DNA from: Ornithodoros turicata
Lineage: Eukaryota > Arthropoda > Arachnida > Ixodida > Argasidae
Direction: 5' to 3'
Assembly (NCBI RefSeq): GCF_037126465.1
Contig: NC_088208.1
Span: 38,912,685 to 38,976,684 of the forward strand
Length of the DNA stretch: 64,000 bases
Below, piece by piece: positions 12,110-21,725 of the stretch. Position numbers and translations under genes: made by a program. The notes below the pieces were generated by a model. That model was given only the letters and a program-made list of their open reading frames with translations, did not search any database and had not been told where the DNA came from. Position 1 is the stretch's first letter, and each line of letters begins with the position of its first letter.

Positions 12110-12563
12110 GCAAGTAGGGCATTCTTGAGAGTTCAAGGACGCGGCAAACAGCACACCGATGTTAGCACAGATTATGTACGCACGTAACTTTGAATTTCAG
12201 GGCTAACCTTTTTCTTACCCCCTCAGTTTTATAAGTTTTTTTCTTAACCTCCTTTTGTACGTATTTGACACGGGTTTAAAAAAAAGGTCCTGCGTCCGGA
12301 GTTGCGCTTGTTTGTTGCACGTTTGTTACTTTATTAATAGGTTAATTAGGTTATTTATATGTCCAGGTTAGTCTGAGTGTGCAGTTGGCAGTTTCCCGCG
12401 TGCGACTGGGATGGGACCATTTTTTCCGCCTTTGCCGTCAGGACCATTTCTTCCGGGGCCATTTTTTCCTTCACCTATTTGGCACGATATTGAACTTTTG
12501 TAAAGTAAAGATGCTTAGTGGCATTATGGAAACTGATACTGATAACTGATGTGTGTGTTTGCC

Positions 12564-12581
12564 GGGGGGGGGGGGGGGGGG
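12564..12581. repeat. poly(G) tract
   Basis: About 18 consecutive G in fray copy 1 intron 3. Unit 2 has a shorter run at about 61825-61838. Confidence 0.85.
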
Positions 12582-12658
12582 CAGGATCAGTGACTGGCAT
12601 TTTCTAAAGGAGTGCTTGTTACTGGTGGTTAATGAAGGTTCCTTCCCTTTTTTTTTAG

Positions 12659-12714
12659 GGATATTAAAGCTGGTAATATACTCCTTGGGGAAGATGGTGC
12701 AGTACAAATTGCTG
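12659..12714 (+). CDS. fray: fray copy 1 exon 4
   Basis: 56-nt exon with acceptor in a T-rich run ending TTTTAG and donor GTAAGT. It encodes the catalytic loop [19 protein letters not shown], and the sequence is identical in copy 2. Confidence 0.92.
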
Positions 12715-12979
12715 GTAAGTTAATGTGTAGGGAAATCCTTAGTGCAAAAGCCATTCTGGAAGTTCCGGGGAGCAACAGGCGTATGTCCAGGCAGTTTGCT
12801 ACTCCTTACCAATGTATATCGGCATACTTTGCACCTAATGAGTGCTTTAGTCCTAAAAGGTTGTGGGAGGATAAGACAGAACGTCTTGGACACACGTCTG
12901 TTCAAGATATGATGGTTTGACAAACGCACGGGAACCAGGTGTTGACGTAGCCACCTAAGGATATCTTTTGTATGAACAG

Positions 12980-13089
12980 ACTTTGGTGTGAGTTCCTGGC
13001 TTGCCACCGGTGGCAACCTATCCAGACAGAAGTTCAGGCATACATTCGTGGGCACTTCATGTTGGATGGCGCCAGAGGTCATGGAACAG
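12980..13089 (+). CDS. fray: fray copy 1 exon 5 (activation segment)
   Basis: 110 nt from acceptor GAACAG to donor GTGCGG. It supplies [17 protein letters not shown], then [20 protein letters not shown]. The T-loop threonine before FVG is kept, but the conserved proline of GTPCW is serine here, and the usual KVR is KFR. Confidence 0.9.
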
Positions 13090-13137
13090 GTGCGGTAGCA
13101 CATACCCCGGCCATATTTGACTCGAATGCATAAAAAC

Positions 13138-13275
13138 AATGTTTTATTATTTTATTTTTATTTTTTATATTTTTATTTTTTATATATTTATTATTTATTT
13201 ATTTTTATATATTTATTTATATATTATTTTTATTGTTTTATTATTTATTTTTATTATATTATAAAAACAATATTA
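13138..13275. repeat. T/A-rich low-complexity tract, unit 1
   Basis: Irregular TTATTTT repeats in intron 5 of copy 1; the counterpart lies at about 62373-62505. Confidence 0.85.
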
Positions 13276-13322
13276 TATTCTTATTTTTGCTGAGACAACG
13301 GAGATTGTCGTTTTGCCTTCAG

Positions 13323-13424
13323 GTAACAGGGTACGACTTCAAGGCTGACATTTGGAGCTTCGGAATCACCGCGATTGAGCTTGTGACCGGGACAGCTCCG
13401 TACCATAAGTACCCACCCATGAAG
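13323..13424 (+). CDS. fray: fray copy 1 exon 6
   Basis: 102 nt from acceptor TTGCCTTCAG. It encodes [20 protein letters not shown] through [10 protein letters not shown] (kinase subdomains IX-X). The following intron is only 66 nt, in frame and without stops. Confidence 0.9.
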
Positions 13425-13490
13425 GTGCACAAACATGCTTCCGTAATGTTTGTTGGGTACTCATGTAAGCTTTTGCCAAAATTTATGCAG

Positions 13491-13624
13491 GTGCTTATGC
13501 TGACCTTGCAAAACGACCCTCCTACGTTAGAAACTGTCAGTGAAGACAAGGAACAGTACAAAAACTACGGAGAGTCTATACGAAAAATGATAATGGAGTG
13601 CCTGCAGAAGGATCCTTCTAAACG
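13491..13624 (+). CDS. fray: fray copy 1 exon 7
   Basis: 134 nt after ATTTATGCAG. It encodes [20 protein letters not shown] through [10 protein letters not shown] and ends in phase 2 at GTAAGC. Copy 1 has YGESIRK where copy 2 keeps YGKSIRK. Confidence 0.9.
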
Positions 13625-13714
13625 GTAAGCACAGCTGAACACTGGATATAGGGAGTGGTGCGTGTACTTCACACAGTTACACACCACTAACACGGTAGGG
13701 TTTCTGAATTCCAG

Positions 13715-13763
13715 GCCAACAGCAACAGAACTTCTCAAACACCAGTTTTTCAAAAAATCAAAG
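13715..13763 (+). CDS. fray: fray copy 1 exon 8
   Basis: 49 nt after AATTCCAG. It completes R, then [16 protein letters not shown], the end of the kinase domain, with donor GTATGT. Confidence 0.9.
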
Positions 13764-14108
13764 GTATGTGAGGGGAATGCCCTTTCATTGCTTTCATCAA
13801 AGCAGCACATAGCATGCATGGTAACGTAGTTCTGCATGTTAGGGAATTTAAGTTGTCAGGAAATAATCTACAAAAACGATACGATCAAGGAAGCTGTGGA
13901 GTCGGAGTTCTGCAATGCCATGTTTTTAGAACTGTTATCATTCCTACCTATCAAAACTCCCCATTACTGATCAGTACCTGATCGATATCTGATGTGTACG
14001 ACTTATGTGCATTACCTACACACTTTGTTCTTCTGTAGTGTGACATGTCTCAGTTTTACGTTCACTAAAACTGAAGCCTTCAGTTGATATAGTGTGCACG
14101 TGTTTCAG

Positions 14109-14174
14109 GACAAGAGATACCTTATGCAAACGTTGCTCACATGTGCTCCATCTATAGAAGCTAGGGCGCAAAAG
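14109..14174 (+). CDS. fray: fray copy 1 exon 9
   Basis: 66 nt after GTGTTTCAG, encoding [20 protein letters not shown] and QK. It corresponds to the PF1 region next to the kinase domain. Donor GTAAGG. Confidence 0.88.
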
Positions 14175-14250
14175 GTAAGGAGCGATTTGTGGTGGAAGGA
14201 GTAGGCATAAGTTCCTCAATCTGTTATGTAAGCTGCCATTTTAATTTATA

Positions 14251-14586
14251 CAGGGTGGTCCACCAACCATGATAGAAATTCGTGCATCTAATTAGTATCG
14301 TGAATTTATTTAGGCAATTGCCATTGTATTACGAGTGGGATTATGTGCTATACTGAGTAAAATGACCAAGGGGAACCCATTTTCGCAAAGAAAACGTCAG
14401 GTTGCCTTGGGAAATTTCTGAGTTCAATTCAAGAAATTAACTTTACATCAATTGAAATGAAATAAGAATGTTACCAATACATATGCGTCAAAAGTTATTG
14501 GGAGGAAAAAATCCCTCGGCCGCGTGTCTCTCCGGGGCCTACGTTTTTTTACTACGAATTTCTATCATGGTTGGTGGACCACCCTC
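14251..14586. mobile_element. mariner-type MITE in fray copy 1 intron 9
   Basis: 336 bp, ends CAGGGTGGTCCACC and its complement (one mismatch at the tip), with about 30 bp of near-perfect inverted repeat containing AACCATGATAGAAATTCG. TA on both sides. Copy 2 (63470 region, TTATATATCCATTT) lacks it. Confidence 0.75.
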
Positions 14587-14637
14587 TATATCTATTTACA
14601 GTTATCACGGCATAATAAATCCACTTTGGTTGTGCAG

Positions 14638-14745
14638 CTGAAAAACTGTAAAAGGGTTCCTGGGGCAGGTGGGTGGCTCCATAGGACAGAGACAGGAGAC
14701 TGGGTATGGTCGGACGGAGAGGACGACGATTCTTCAGACGAACGG
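14638..14745 (+). CDS. fray: fray copy 1 exon 10 (S-motif region)
   Basis: 108 nt after TTGTGCAG. It encodes [20 protein letters not shown], then [16 protein letters not shown]. The family S-motif around the second WNK phosphosite reads SGRLH in copy 2 and GGWLH here, so the serine and arginine are lost. Donor GTAAGC. Confidence 0.88.
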
Positions 14746-14835
14746 GTAAGCGGGATCGGGAACGGGGACGTGGTTGTTCCCGACAGACTGCTCAGTGCAA
14801 TTTCATTGCTCCTTTAATGCTGCTTGTTCAGGCAG

Positions 14836-15015
14836 GACCTAGCGGCCAGAGAAGAAGCCATTCAATAGGCCAACCAGTCAACAAGTTCCTCGGACAGCGC
14901 CATCGAAAACCCCTCTGCACCCGCAGACCACGATGCCAGTACAACTTCGCGCACCCCTTCGGGCTCCCCTTCGGGCTCCGGTACGGCGGGATCTGGCAGC
15001 ATCCTCTCACAACAG
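14836..15015 (+). pseudogene. fray: fray copy 1 exon 11 with in-frame stop
   Basis: 180 nt between acceptor GGCAG and donor GTAAGG. It reads [10 protein letters not shown] then TAG at 14866-14868, then a Ser/Gly-rich linker that would end SILSQQ. Copy 2 has AAG at the same codon and a 9-nt longer Gly/Thr repeat. Confidence 0.85.
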
Positions 15016-15139
15016 GTAAGGATTCAAAACATTCCTGTTCTGCGTTGGTAGATTCTGCCAGGGTTGGTTACCGAAAATATTATTGTTTTCGTTTTCCGTT
15101 TCCGGTAACTGAAAACTGGGCTTTCCGTTTCTCAAACAG

Positions 15140-15226
15140 AAGGGTGCTTCGAGTTGTCAGACGGACTAGACGCACTAAACATCTTGGACGAAGCTCTGGA
15201 CGATGCATCCACGGAGGGCATTGACT
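15140..15226 (+). pseudogene. fray: possible fray copy 1 exon 12
   Basis: After AAACAG one frame reads GCFELSDGLDALNILDEALD then DASTEGID, an acidic stretch ending at donor GTAAGG. That frame needs a phase-1 predecessor, but exon 11 ends in phase 0, and the in-phase reading meets TAG after nine codons. Either a further frameshift exists or the exon is wrongly assigned. The copy 2 equivalent lies beyond the window. Confidence 0.4.
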
Positions 15227-15403
15227 GTAAGGAGATTTTCTCGAAAAATGCAGGACTGGGTGTATGACTGGGAATGATTATTCATCCGATAAATGAACAT
15301 CGATAATTAACGGTGGTATAGTTGCTAAACATTGCCTTGTCATTCATTTCTTGTTCCTTGAACGCTGAACTTCCGCCAATTTATTGCAAATGCTGCCTCA
15401 CTT

Positions 15404-16443
15404 CCCAAAGAACACATGCGGTCCTCAGGACGTCCCCACAGTGTCATCGTGTCCTCGTCCTTTGAGGTTATCCTCAGGACGTCCTGAGGGTAACACTCTC
15501 GGACTGTCCGTGAAGAGTCATTCAGGTACGTCCTGTGCCCGTCGCTGTGGGTAGCTAGCGGGACGAGAAATATTACTTTGTGCAGTTTACCTGTTCAGAC
15601 TTCCAAAACACATTTGTTTTCTTTTTGGGCCGAACCTGGGACCTGACTGACATTTTTCTCAAATAAAGGGTGGTCCAGGGTAACATTATCTGCATCTAAA
15701 AAGGATGACTGTCTATGAGAAATGGAGCGCATTACTCGTGGAATGGAGAGAAACGCGCGATTCTGTCGCACTGCTTTTGACTTTCAAAGCTCCTACCTGA
15801 ACGTCTCTAACCAAAAGGAGTAAGAAACATAGACTTTGCATTGATCTGGACCTAATACTTCAATGAATTCCTCACTTTGATTATTCTTTCTTTGCGTAAT
15901 CGAAAGAAACATGGATAGCACACCCTTCGTTTTGTGTCACAGGCGAACAGGACTCTCAAATGTACGGAGGATCGCGTTATAAGCAATGAGCAGTGTCTGT
16001 TTTGGCTTCGGAAGAGAATTCTAGTACCTTTCGTAGTGGGTTTCTCGGACTTCGTGCCCCTGACAGTATTTTTTTTTTGCGTCTTTTATATTTCTCTTTA
16101 AACCGCTGCGCTCGTTGTCCGTTATGAATTGTACTAGAAACAAACAGCGAGATTGTATTGCGGAAGTTAATCAAGATGTATGGAAAAAAAGAAGTTATCA
16201 GGACTGCGTCTGGTTTCGTATAAATTATACGCAGAAAAATGAGGTGCAGGTGAAGTCGTCCTCATAAGGTCCTGCGCGTGTTCCAGGTTGACACCCTGAG
16301 GATGTGCAGGTGATATGACCGGGAGTCCCACTTTAACACGGAGGTAACACTGAGAGGACCAGTTGATAACTTCCTGAGGATGTCATCGTCGTCCGGGGTT
16401 GACATCCTGGGGACGATCGCAGGACGTTTCTGTGTTGTTGGGG
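15404..16443. mobile_element. MITE-like element with inverted GTCCTCAGGACGTCC-type ends
   Basis: The left part from CCCAAAGAACACATGCGGTC is matched in reverse by the right part ending GTTTCTGTGTTGTTGGG, with several AGGACGTCC and CCTGAGGATGTC motifs inverted between arms. Arms are about 140-190 bp and diverged. No clear target duplication; no coding sequence inside. Confidence 0.5.
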
Positions 16444-17263
16444 TTACCTGTTGATCGTTGCTTTTAGCAACAAAAATTGTTTCCTAATTTTCTAATCTGC
16501 GTTCGCAGTTCTTGGTGTTTCTTACTAGCTTCTTCACCAGTGCTTTGGTACGTCTCATCGCGTCGTTTGGATCAGCCTAACAACCTTAATTTAAAAGTTT
16601 ATCATTAAAAGTTTATCATTAAATCAGCCACATTTGCATATGTCGTGCGTTCTATTTGGTTACAACTTCTGTAGGTTACAAGCTTATCGCACTGCACTGT
16701 CCAGACAACTTTTTGTGTATGCGAAGCAGGGCTGCACTGGTTTCATGTTATATTCTTTTTTTCCCCTTAATTTTCGCAAGTCGATCAGCTGGCGTACGTG
16801 GAAACAGGAACGGGGACAGACACACTTCCATTACCTTTGTTCAGCTTTGGTGTCAACCAGGAGCAGCCTACGAGTACATCTAGCACAACGTACGTATGCC
16901 TCATACTTTCATTAGTACTGCGTACACGCATACCCCGATGCAACCTCCAACTCTGGTTACAAACCGGGATGCTACAGGTCTCCGCAGACGGTAAGGAAAA
17001 ACTGAACACATGAAAAATAGTCGCTACACGATGTGTCGTCTGCATTGGAAACAGAGTAGAAACGGTTTGGAAATTGGATTTTCTTTTTTTTCTTCTCCCG
17101 AGCATTTCGTTACAAACTACGACGCTCCACCTTCCGCTGACCATCGCGTCGCTGTTGCATCATCGCGTCATCGTCCCTCTTTAACAATGCAGATACAACG
17201 TACAGATATAATACAATACAAGATACAACAGATACAATACAACGAATGTACACGATGTTACCC

Positions 17264-18275
17264 CTATGCAACATCTGAAACATTGCAGCAACATTGAAGC
17301 AAGCGTATTAATGCAATGTTGCAATTTTTGCATGCAAAAATTGCCAAGGCGCTTCTTTGTTTCAGTAACACAATGGTTGCACCTCCTGGTTCTATCTGTG
17401 ATTCTCGGAAATTCCCGTGACATTCACCCGTCATTTATCAGTTTGTTGCGGCAACGTTTATTGCACAAATCGAATGTTACCGCAACGCTTCTATTTCAAT
17501 GTTGCATTTTAGAAACATTACGATCATTTTGCTGAGACAATGTTTCACGTGCTGCAGTGAGGGCACCTTATAGTTTGATTTCTGATGCAATGGTATTGAA
17601 GCAATATCGTATAGCAATGCTCAACAACAGACCTTCAGTGGGAACTGAAAAGTGCATGAAAACTAAATAAAATAAAAAGTAAATGCAGGCTATATGCCGA
17701 AGAAAAAAGAAAAACATACGATGTCTGCGGATGTTTAGTGTGACCATTATAGGCAGAATGAATGCACACTGTGAGAGACATTATATTCAAGGACAACACA
17801 GCGAACGTACGACGGGCCGGAGACGCGGGCATAGCGGTTAGGATGATCACCTTCCGCCCCAAGGCTATAGGAGGTAACATGGGTTCGAATCTTGGCTGAG
17901 CTGTCTGCGGTTTTTTCAGGGATTTTCCGGTATAGCTTTTCCAGACGAACGTCGGCACCATACCCCGGAAATTTGTCCAGGAAGATTACTGAATGTGCAA
18001 TCCAAGCCATATACGAGTACGTAACCGAGACAACACTGCAGTGCTCCCCCAGTGCTGCTTTGGTAACGTTGCTACAATGTAAAGTAACTAGTCATTTGCA
18101 ATGTTGTCTCTTACCATTGTACAAAGGCTGTCCTTCGCAATGTCATATCAGCATTGCAATGTCACATTTTTCAATGATGTTTCCATAACATTGTTACAGC
18201 GTAACGAATGCGGTCGTTAGCAACATAACATGAGTATTCGCGGCAATATTGGTGCAATGTCACTGTAACAATTTG
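17264..18275. repeat. GCAATGTTGC-rich repeat, split by a SINE
   Basis: The motif CAATGTTGC or its complement recurs many times at 17264-17640 and 18030-18275, with a SINE between. It includes the perfect 24-bp palindrome at 17321-17344. Confidence 0.5.
17815..17990 (+). mobile_element. tRNA-derived SINE
   Basis: Head with GGGCATAGCGGTTAGGATGA and B box GGTTCGAATCTTGG, then the common tail GCTGTCTGCGGTTTTTTCAG and GACGAACGTCGGCACCATA. Confidence 0.65.
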
Positions 18276-18372
18276 TGCAAACTTGGATGGTTATAGGGTT
18301 TTTATGGCGCATGAGCGACGATCTGTCCTTCTGCTTTATGATGCTCAGCAGATGACGATGCATGACATGCAG

Positions 18373-18532
18373 GTGTCGCAGAGAGCGTCGAAAACAGCGC
18401 GGCTATCGTACTACATTGACGGTGTTGCAACTGGAGGAGCTGCAAAAGGCCTTTCAGCAGTGTCGATATCCTGACATCGTCGCAAGGAAAGATCTGGCGT
18501 CTCGAATACACCTCACCGAAGCTAGAGTGCAG
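18373..18532 (+). CDS. paired-like homeobox exon, N-terminal part of homeodomain
   Basis: After acceptor ATGCAG the frame reads [13 protein letters not shown], then [16 protein letters not shown], then [20 protein letters not shown] and RVQ, ending at donor GTACAA. This is helices 1 and 2 of a PRD-class homeodomain, a nuclear DNA-binding module. RKQR before the domain and RAKFRKQ after it resemble Phox2-type proteins, but divergence is high. The usual phenylalanine at homeodomain position 8 is leucine, and YPD is preceded by CR rather than TH. The exon stops exactly at the classical position 46/47 intron of paired-like genes. No start codon or upstream exon was recognised, so this may be a diverged gene or a pseudogene. 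Confidence 0.75.
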
Positions 18533-18803
18533 GTACAATGGATACTCTCTCAATTACTGGACATTTAGTAGTCCCATATTTAGTACTACACTAGTCGTAG
18601 TACCTTGTCAAATGGATTTTCCAGTGACGTGGCGGGGGCTTGGGGTGATTGGAAAATCCCTGTCTTGTAGTATCAGAGATTTGGCACTGCAACGCTGGCA
18701 GTGGTCGTGTGTATGTACCATGACGGATTCGAGACATCGGTGGAAGACATCAACTTATTACAAATCGTTTGCATTCTTCTTACTATTTCTACGCGTATAC
18801 CAG

Positions 18804-18911
18804 GTATGGTTCCAGAACCGAAGGGCAAAGTTTCGAAAGCAGGCACAGCACGAAGCCAGCAAGGCGCTCTGCACTGTGGATGAGCTCTCGGCACACCGAG
18901 CGAACCCGTAG
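18804..18911 (+). CDS. paired-like homeobox exon, recognition helix and tail
   Basis: After acceptor TATACCAG the frame reads VWFQNRRAKFRKQAQ, then HEASKALCTVDELSAHRANP and a stop. Helix 3 keeps W48, F49, N51 and R53, and residue 50 is glutamine (Q50 class). Intron length to the preceding exon is 271 bp and phase is preserved. The tail is short and lacks recognisable motifs such as OAR, so the true 3' end may be elsewhere, for example by use of a GTAGTC donor at the stop. Confidence 0.75.
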   Translation, partial: VWFQNRRAKFRKQAQHEASKALCTVDELSAHRANP

Positions 18912-19051
18912 TCTTCTTTGCCACTCGGCACATTTGGCACCAACGCACTCGGTGGATTGCTGGGTAAGAACCCACAAAATGTACTGTGCATATAACTTCA
19001 TATGATTGGATTTCTCGCTGCGCTGTGTTCTGTAAAGAATAAAATGGGCTC

Positions 19052-19230
19052 CAGCTCGCGTGGCTCAGTGGTTCGCGTGGCTCAGCTGCGTCACGTCGAG
19101 ACTGGGAGATACCCGGGTTCGAATCCCAGTGCAGATTGTGCTGTCTGGGGTTTTTCCTGAGTTTTCGTCAGACGCTTTCAGTACATATGTCGGCACAGTT
19201 TCCTTAGAAGTTGGCCCAGGACGCACATTC
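19052..19230 (+). mobile_element. tRNA-derived SINE, best-preserved copy
   Basis: Head GTGGCTCAGTGGTTCG (A-box region), B box GGGTTCGAATCCC, then tail TGCTGTCTGGGGTTTTTCC, CATATGTCGGCACAGTTTCC and GTTGGCCCAGGACGCAC. It serves as the reference for the minus-oriented copies. Confidence 0.75.
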
Positions 19231-19694
19231 CGTTAATGACGTTGCCCACATCTGTGAGGCCGACAACGGCGGGCCCTTTCGCCATCATCACCACCACGAG
19301 AACGACGAGTGCGGGTGGTGAAGTACAGAGCGCGCACGAGGGCTCTCGTGAAAAGCCTCCACTCATGAAAAGAGCGTATCGGAGGAGGAGGGAACGTCGT
19401 GACGTAACGTGGTCCCCGGGCACGTGACTCGTGGCGTAAAGCGGCACAGCAGCTCAAGCGGCACGTGAGCTGATAAATAAGAAAGAAAAGCACGGGGCTG
19501 CTTTCTCAGACTGTTTTTTGTAAATTTGATTGCGCAGTACACGGCAGTGCGAAACTATTTTGCATGGAGGCTCCTGATGGACAGGTTAGACAGGGTCTCG
19601 AGCAAGTTAAATGTCATATCTGAACTCTCATTTAGTAATTGCAAATAAGCACCGTACACAGTCCAATGATTTTCTGGACATTCTCTCTTCGCAG

Positions 19695-19793
19695 GTCCGT
19701 GCTCCGAAAGTCCAAGCTCAAGTACGGGTCACAAGATCAGACCTGCCAAGTGGAGTGCCAGGGGAGTACTTTGAAGGGGACCCGGACATGTAA
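19695..19793 (+). CDS. possible terminal exon
   Basis: Acceptor TTCGCAG, open frame reading VRAPKVQAQVRVTRSD and PSGVPGEYFEGDPDM to a stop, and AATAAA at 19800. It could be the last exon of the homeobox gene or of another transcript. No domain recognised. Confidence 0.25.
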   Translation, partial: VRAPKVQAQVRVTRSDLPSGVPGEYFEGDPDM

Positions 19794-19819
19794 CTTGTAA
19801 ATAAAGTACATTTTGTTTT

Positions 19820-21450
19820 ATGACGTCAGTCTGCGTACTTTTTGAACACACCTTGTACTTTGTAGAAGGATCACAGAGGGTTGAAAGCAGACTGCTTTGT
19901 TTGGAAGCATTGCAAGGAGAGGCAACCGGAAAGAAGATCAGAAATCTTGTCCTGCATGCGCTTGCTTCGCGTCATATACCGATGCGTAATTGCCTCGCAT
20001 TTTGTGCTGATAATGCGAACGTCATGGTTGGGGGGAAAAACGGTGTGGCTGCCGTGCTGAAGGAGGCTCAGGAGAACCTTGTAGTAGTTGGGTGCCCATG
20101 CCACCTCATTAATCTTGCGGCTCAAAAAGTAGCTGCCTGCCTACCTGCGAAATTTGATGAGATACTTGTGGACATTTTCTATTACCTTGAGAAGAGTGCT
20201 AAGCGAAAGGACAGGCTTGCAACATTTCAGGACATGTCCAATGTTGAGGTACGGAAGATTCTGAAGCATGTACCGATACGGTGGCTGTCTTTGGGAAAGT
20301 GTCTGGGTAGGCTACTTGAACAGTGGCGGCCTTTGGTTACCTTCTTCCTGAATGAAACCAGCCCAAAAAATGTCCAGTATCCATCTTTTCTGGAGACATA
20401 TACAATTCCTAAGCGAGGTACAGCTTCGAAAGAAGAGAAACCCGATGCGACTGGGCAAAAGCGAAAGCATCCAAAAAACAAAGTGTGTAGCCCACCATCA
20501 AAAAAAGCGAAGCCTTACACGTGACGTCAGCCTTACACGTGAGCTACGGTTGTTATACTTCCTCACCAGTGATGTGAACCTGGCCTATGGCAACTTTCTG
20601 AAAGGTGTGATACCTCTCTTTGACAAAGCAAACTGTCAGCTTCAGTCGCAGGCACCTCAAGTGCATGTGCTACAGTCGGTGCTGTTGGAGCTCCTGCGAG
20701 ACCTTATGGCAAGATTTGTGTTGCCTACTGTGATGATGTCATCTTGCTCACCCCTGGCAGTTTGCTACCAAGATATGAAGAACCAGAAGGCTGACCAAGA
20801 CATTGTGCTGGGGAGCTCCACATTTTCTGCTGTGCAAGGACTGAAACCCAGTGATAAGGAGCAGTTTTTTTCTGCTGTTCGCAGCTACTTCACAGCAGCA
20901 TGTAATTACATTCGACATAAATTTCCTCTTAAGGACGCAACTCTGAAGAACGCTGAAGTTGCTCAGCTGAGCTTGGTCAGCATGGCATCCTTTCAAAGCC
21001 TCCGCTGGTTCGTTGATCACTTTCCACAATTATTGCTGCCCCAAGACACTAGCGAGACCAGAGAACAGGCATTGGATGCCTTGGAAGGAGAGTTTGCTGA
21101 ACTGCAAGCATATGACATTCCTAATGCTATCCTGAAAGATGAAGGTGCGACACCCAATGGATGGAAGTGGGCAAGATAAAAGGGGTCGACGGAAGTTTAG
21201 CAGAGTCTCACAGCTGATGCTGGACATCCTGGTGATACCGCATAGCAATGCGGAATGTGAACGCATCTTCAGCACTGTAAGGAAGACACGAACACAGTTC
21301 CGTTCAACAATGTCGAACAAGACGCTATGCGATCTACTGATGGTGAAGACCCACCAATCGGGACACTGCTTCGACCAGAACTACGATAAGTTCGTGAGGC
21401 GCGCAAAGTCTGCAACAGCAAGATCTCAGCAAAAAGTTGATCATCAATAG
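19820..21450 (+). pseudogene. hAT-family transposase, frameshifted and 5'-truncated
   Basis: The RNase H-like core is recognisable in LAFCADNANVMVGGKNG, VGCPCHLINLAA and WLSLGKCLGRLLEQWRPL. The C-terminal hAT dimerisation domain is clear in PHSNAECERIFSTVRKT and later SNKTLCDLLMVK. Reading frame changes at about 20510-20535, beside a direct repeat of AGCCTTACACGTGA, and twice more between about 21140 and 21200. The expected N-terminal BED-type zinc finger is missing. The frame before the first shift ends in a lysine-rich segment. Nonautonomous today; the intact family would cut and paste DNA in the nucleus. It could instead be a domesticated hAT-derived gene if the shifts are assembly errors. 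Confidence 0.8.
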
Positions 21451-21725
21451 AACAGCAATGTACGAACAGAATGCAGAATATAGAACACTGTATGGAAAAC
21501 TGTATTGTACAGAACCAAGCTTCTGTAGCCCCCCCGGTCGCGTTTTTCGGGATCTCCCTAATTTTGAGCGTCACAAGTTGGCAGGTATGCAAGATCTTCG
21601 GTGATGATTTTTGTTGGGACGGGCTGTGAGATAGCATCACCGACTCTTTGTAAACGTCGACTGTAAGCTACCCTGACCGGGAGATCACGAGAGACCAACG
21701 AGAAGTAAAACCGGAAGTTGACCTC

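Larger units (their letters stand above)
322..15135 (+). repeat. segmental duplication unit 1 (contains fray copy 1)
   Basis: Paralogous to 55542-64000 in direct orientation. The unit is longer than its partner mainly because of insertions at 3531-4138, 4156-8516, 8765-9868 and 14251-14586, all missing from unit 2. Confidence 0.93.
322..15226 (+). pseudogene. fray: Fray/OSR1-SPAK-like Ser/Thr kinase, copy 1, truncated or pseudogenised
   Basis: The spliced product matches the germinal-centre-VI kinase family (fly Fray, human OXSR1 and STK39), which WNK kinases activate and which phosphorylates cation-chloride cotransporters in the cytoplasm. Eleven exons (2911-15015) join in phase over 354 codons, giving the glycine loop GVGATA, CAIKRI with the ATP-binding lysine, HRDIKAGN, DFG, a kinase C-lobe and the start of the S-motif region. 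Exon 11 then has TAG at 14866-14868 where copy 2 has AAG, so the protein would end near residue 364, before the C-terminal docking domain. Copy 1 also reads GTSCW for GTPCW in the activation segment and PGAGGWLHRT where copy 2 has [11 protein letters not shown] possible exon 12 is out of phase by one base. Family assignment is firm; pseudogene versus truncated functional kinase is inference. Coordinates include the duplicated 5' flank from 322. Confidence 0.85.

Noticed and set aside
19820..20524. First hAT frame as an intact host gene
   Set aside because: The conserved transposase sequence continues in other frames downstream through to a hAT dimerisation domain, so the 234-codon frame is only a fragment.
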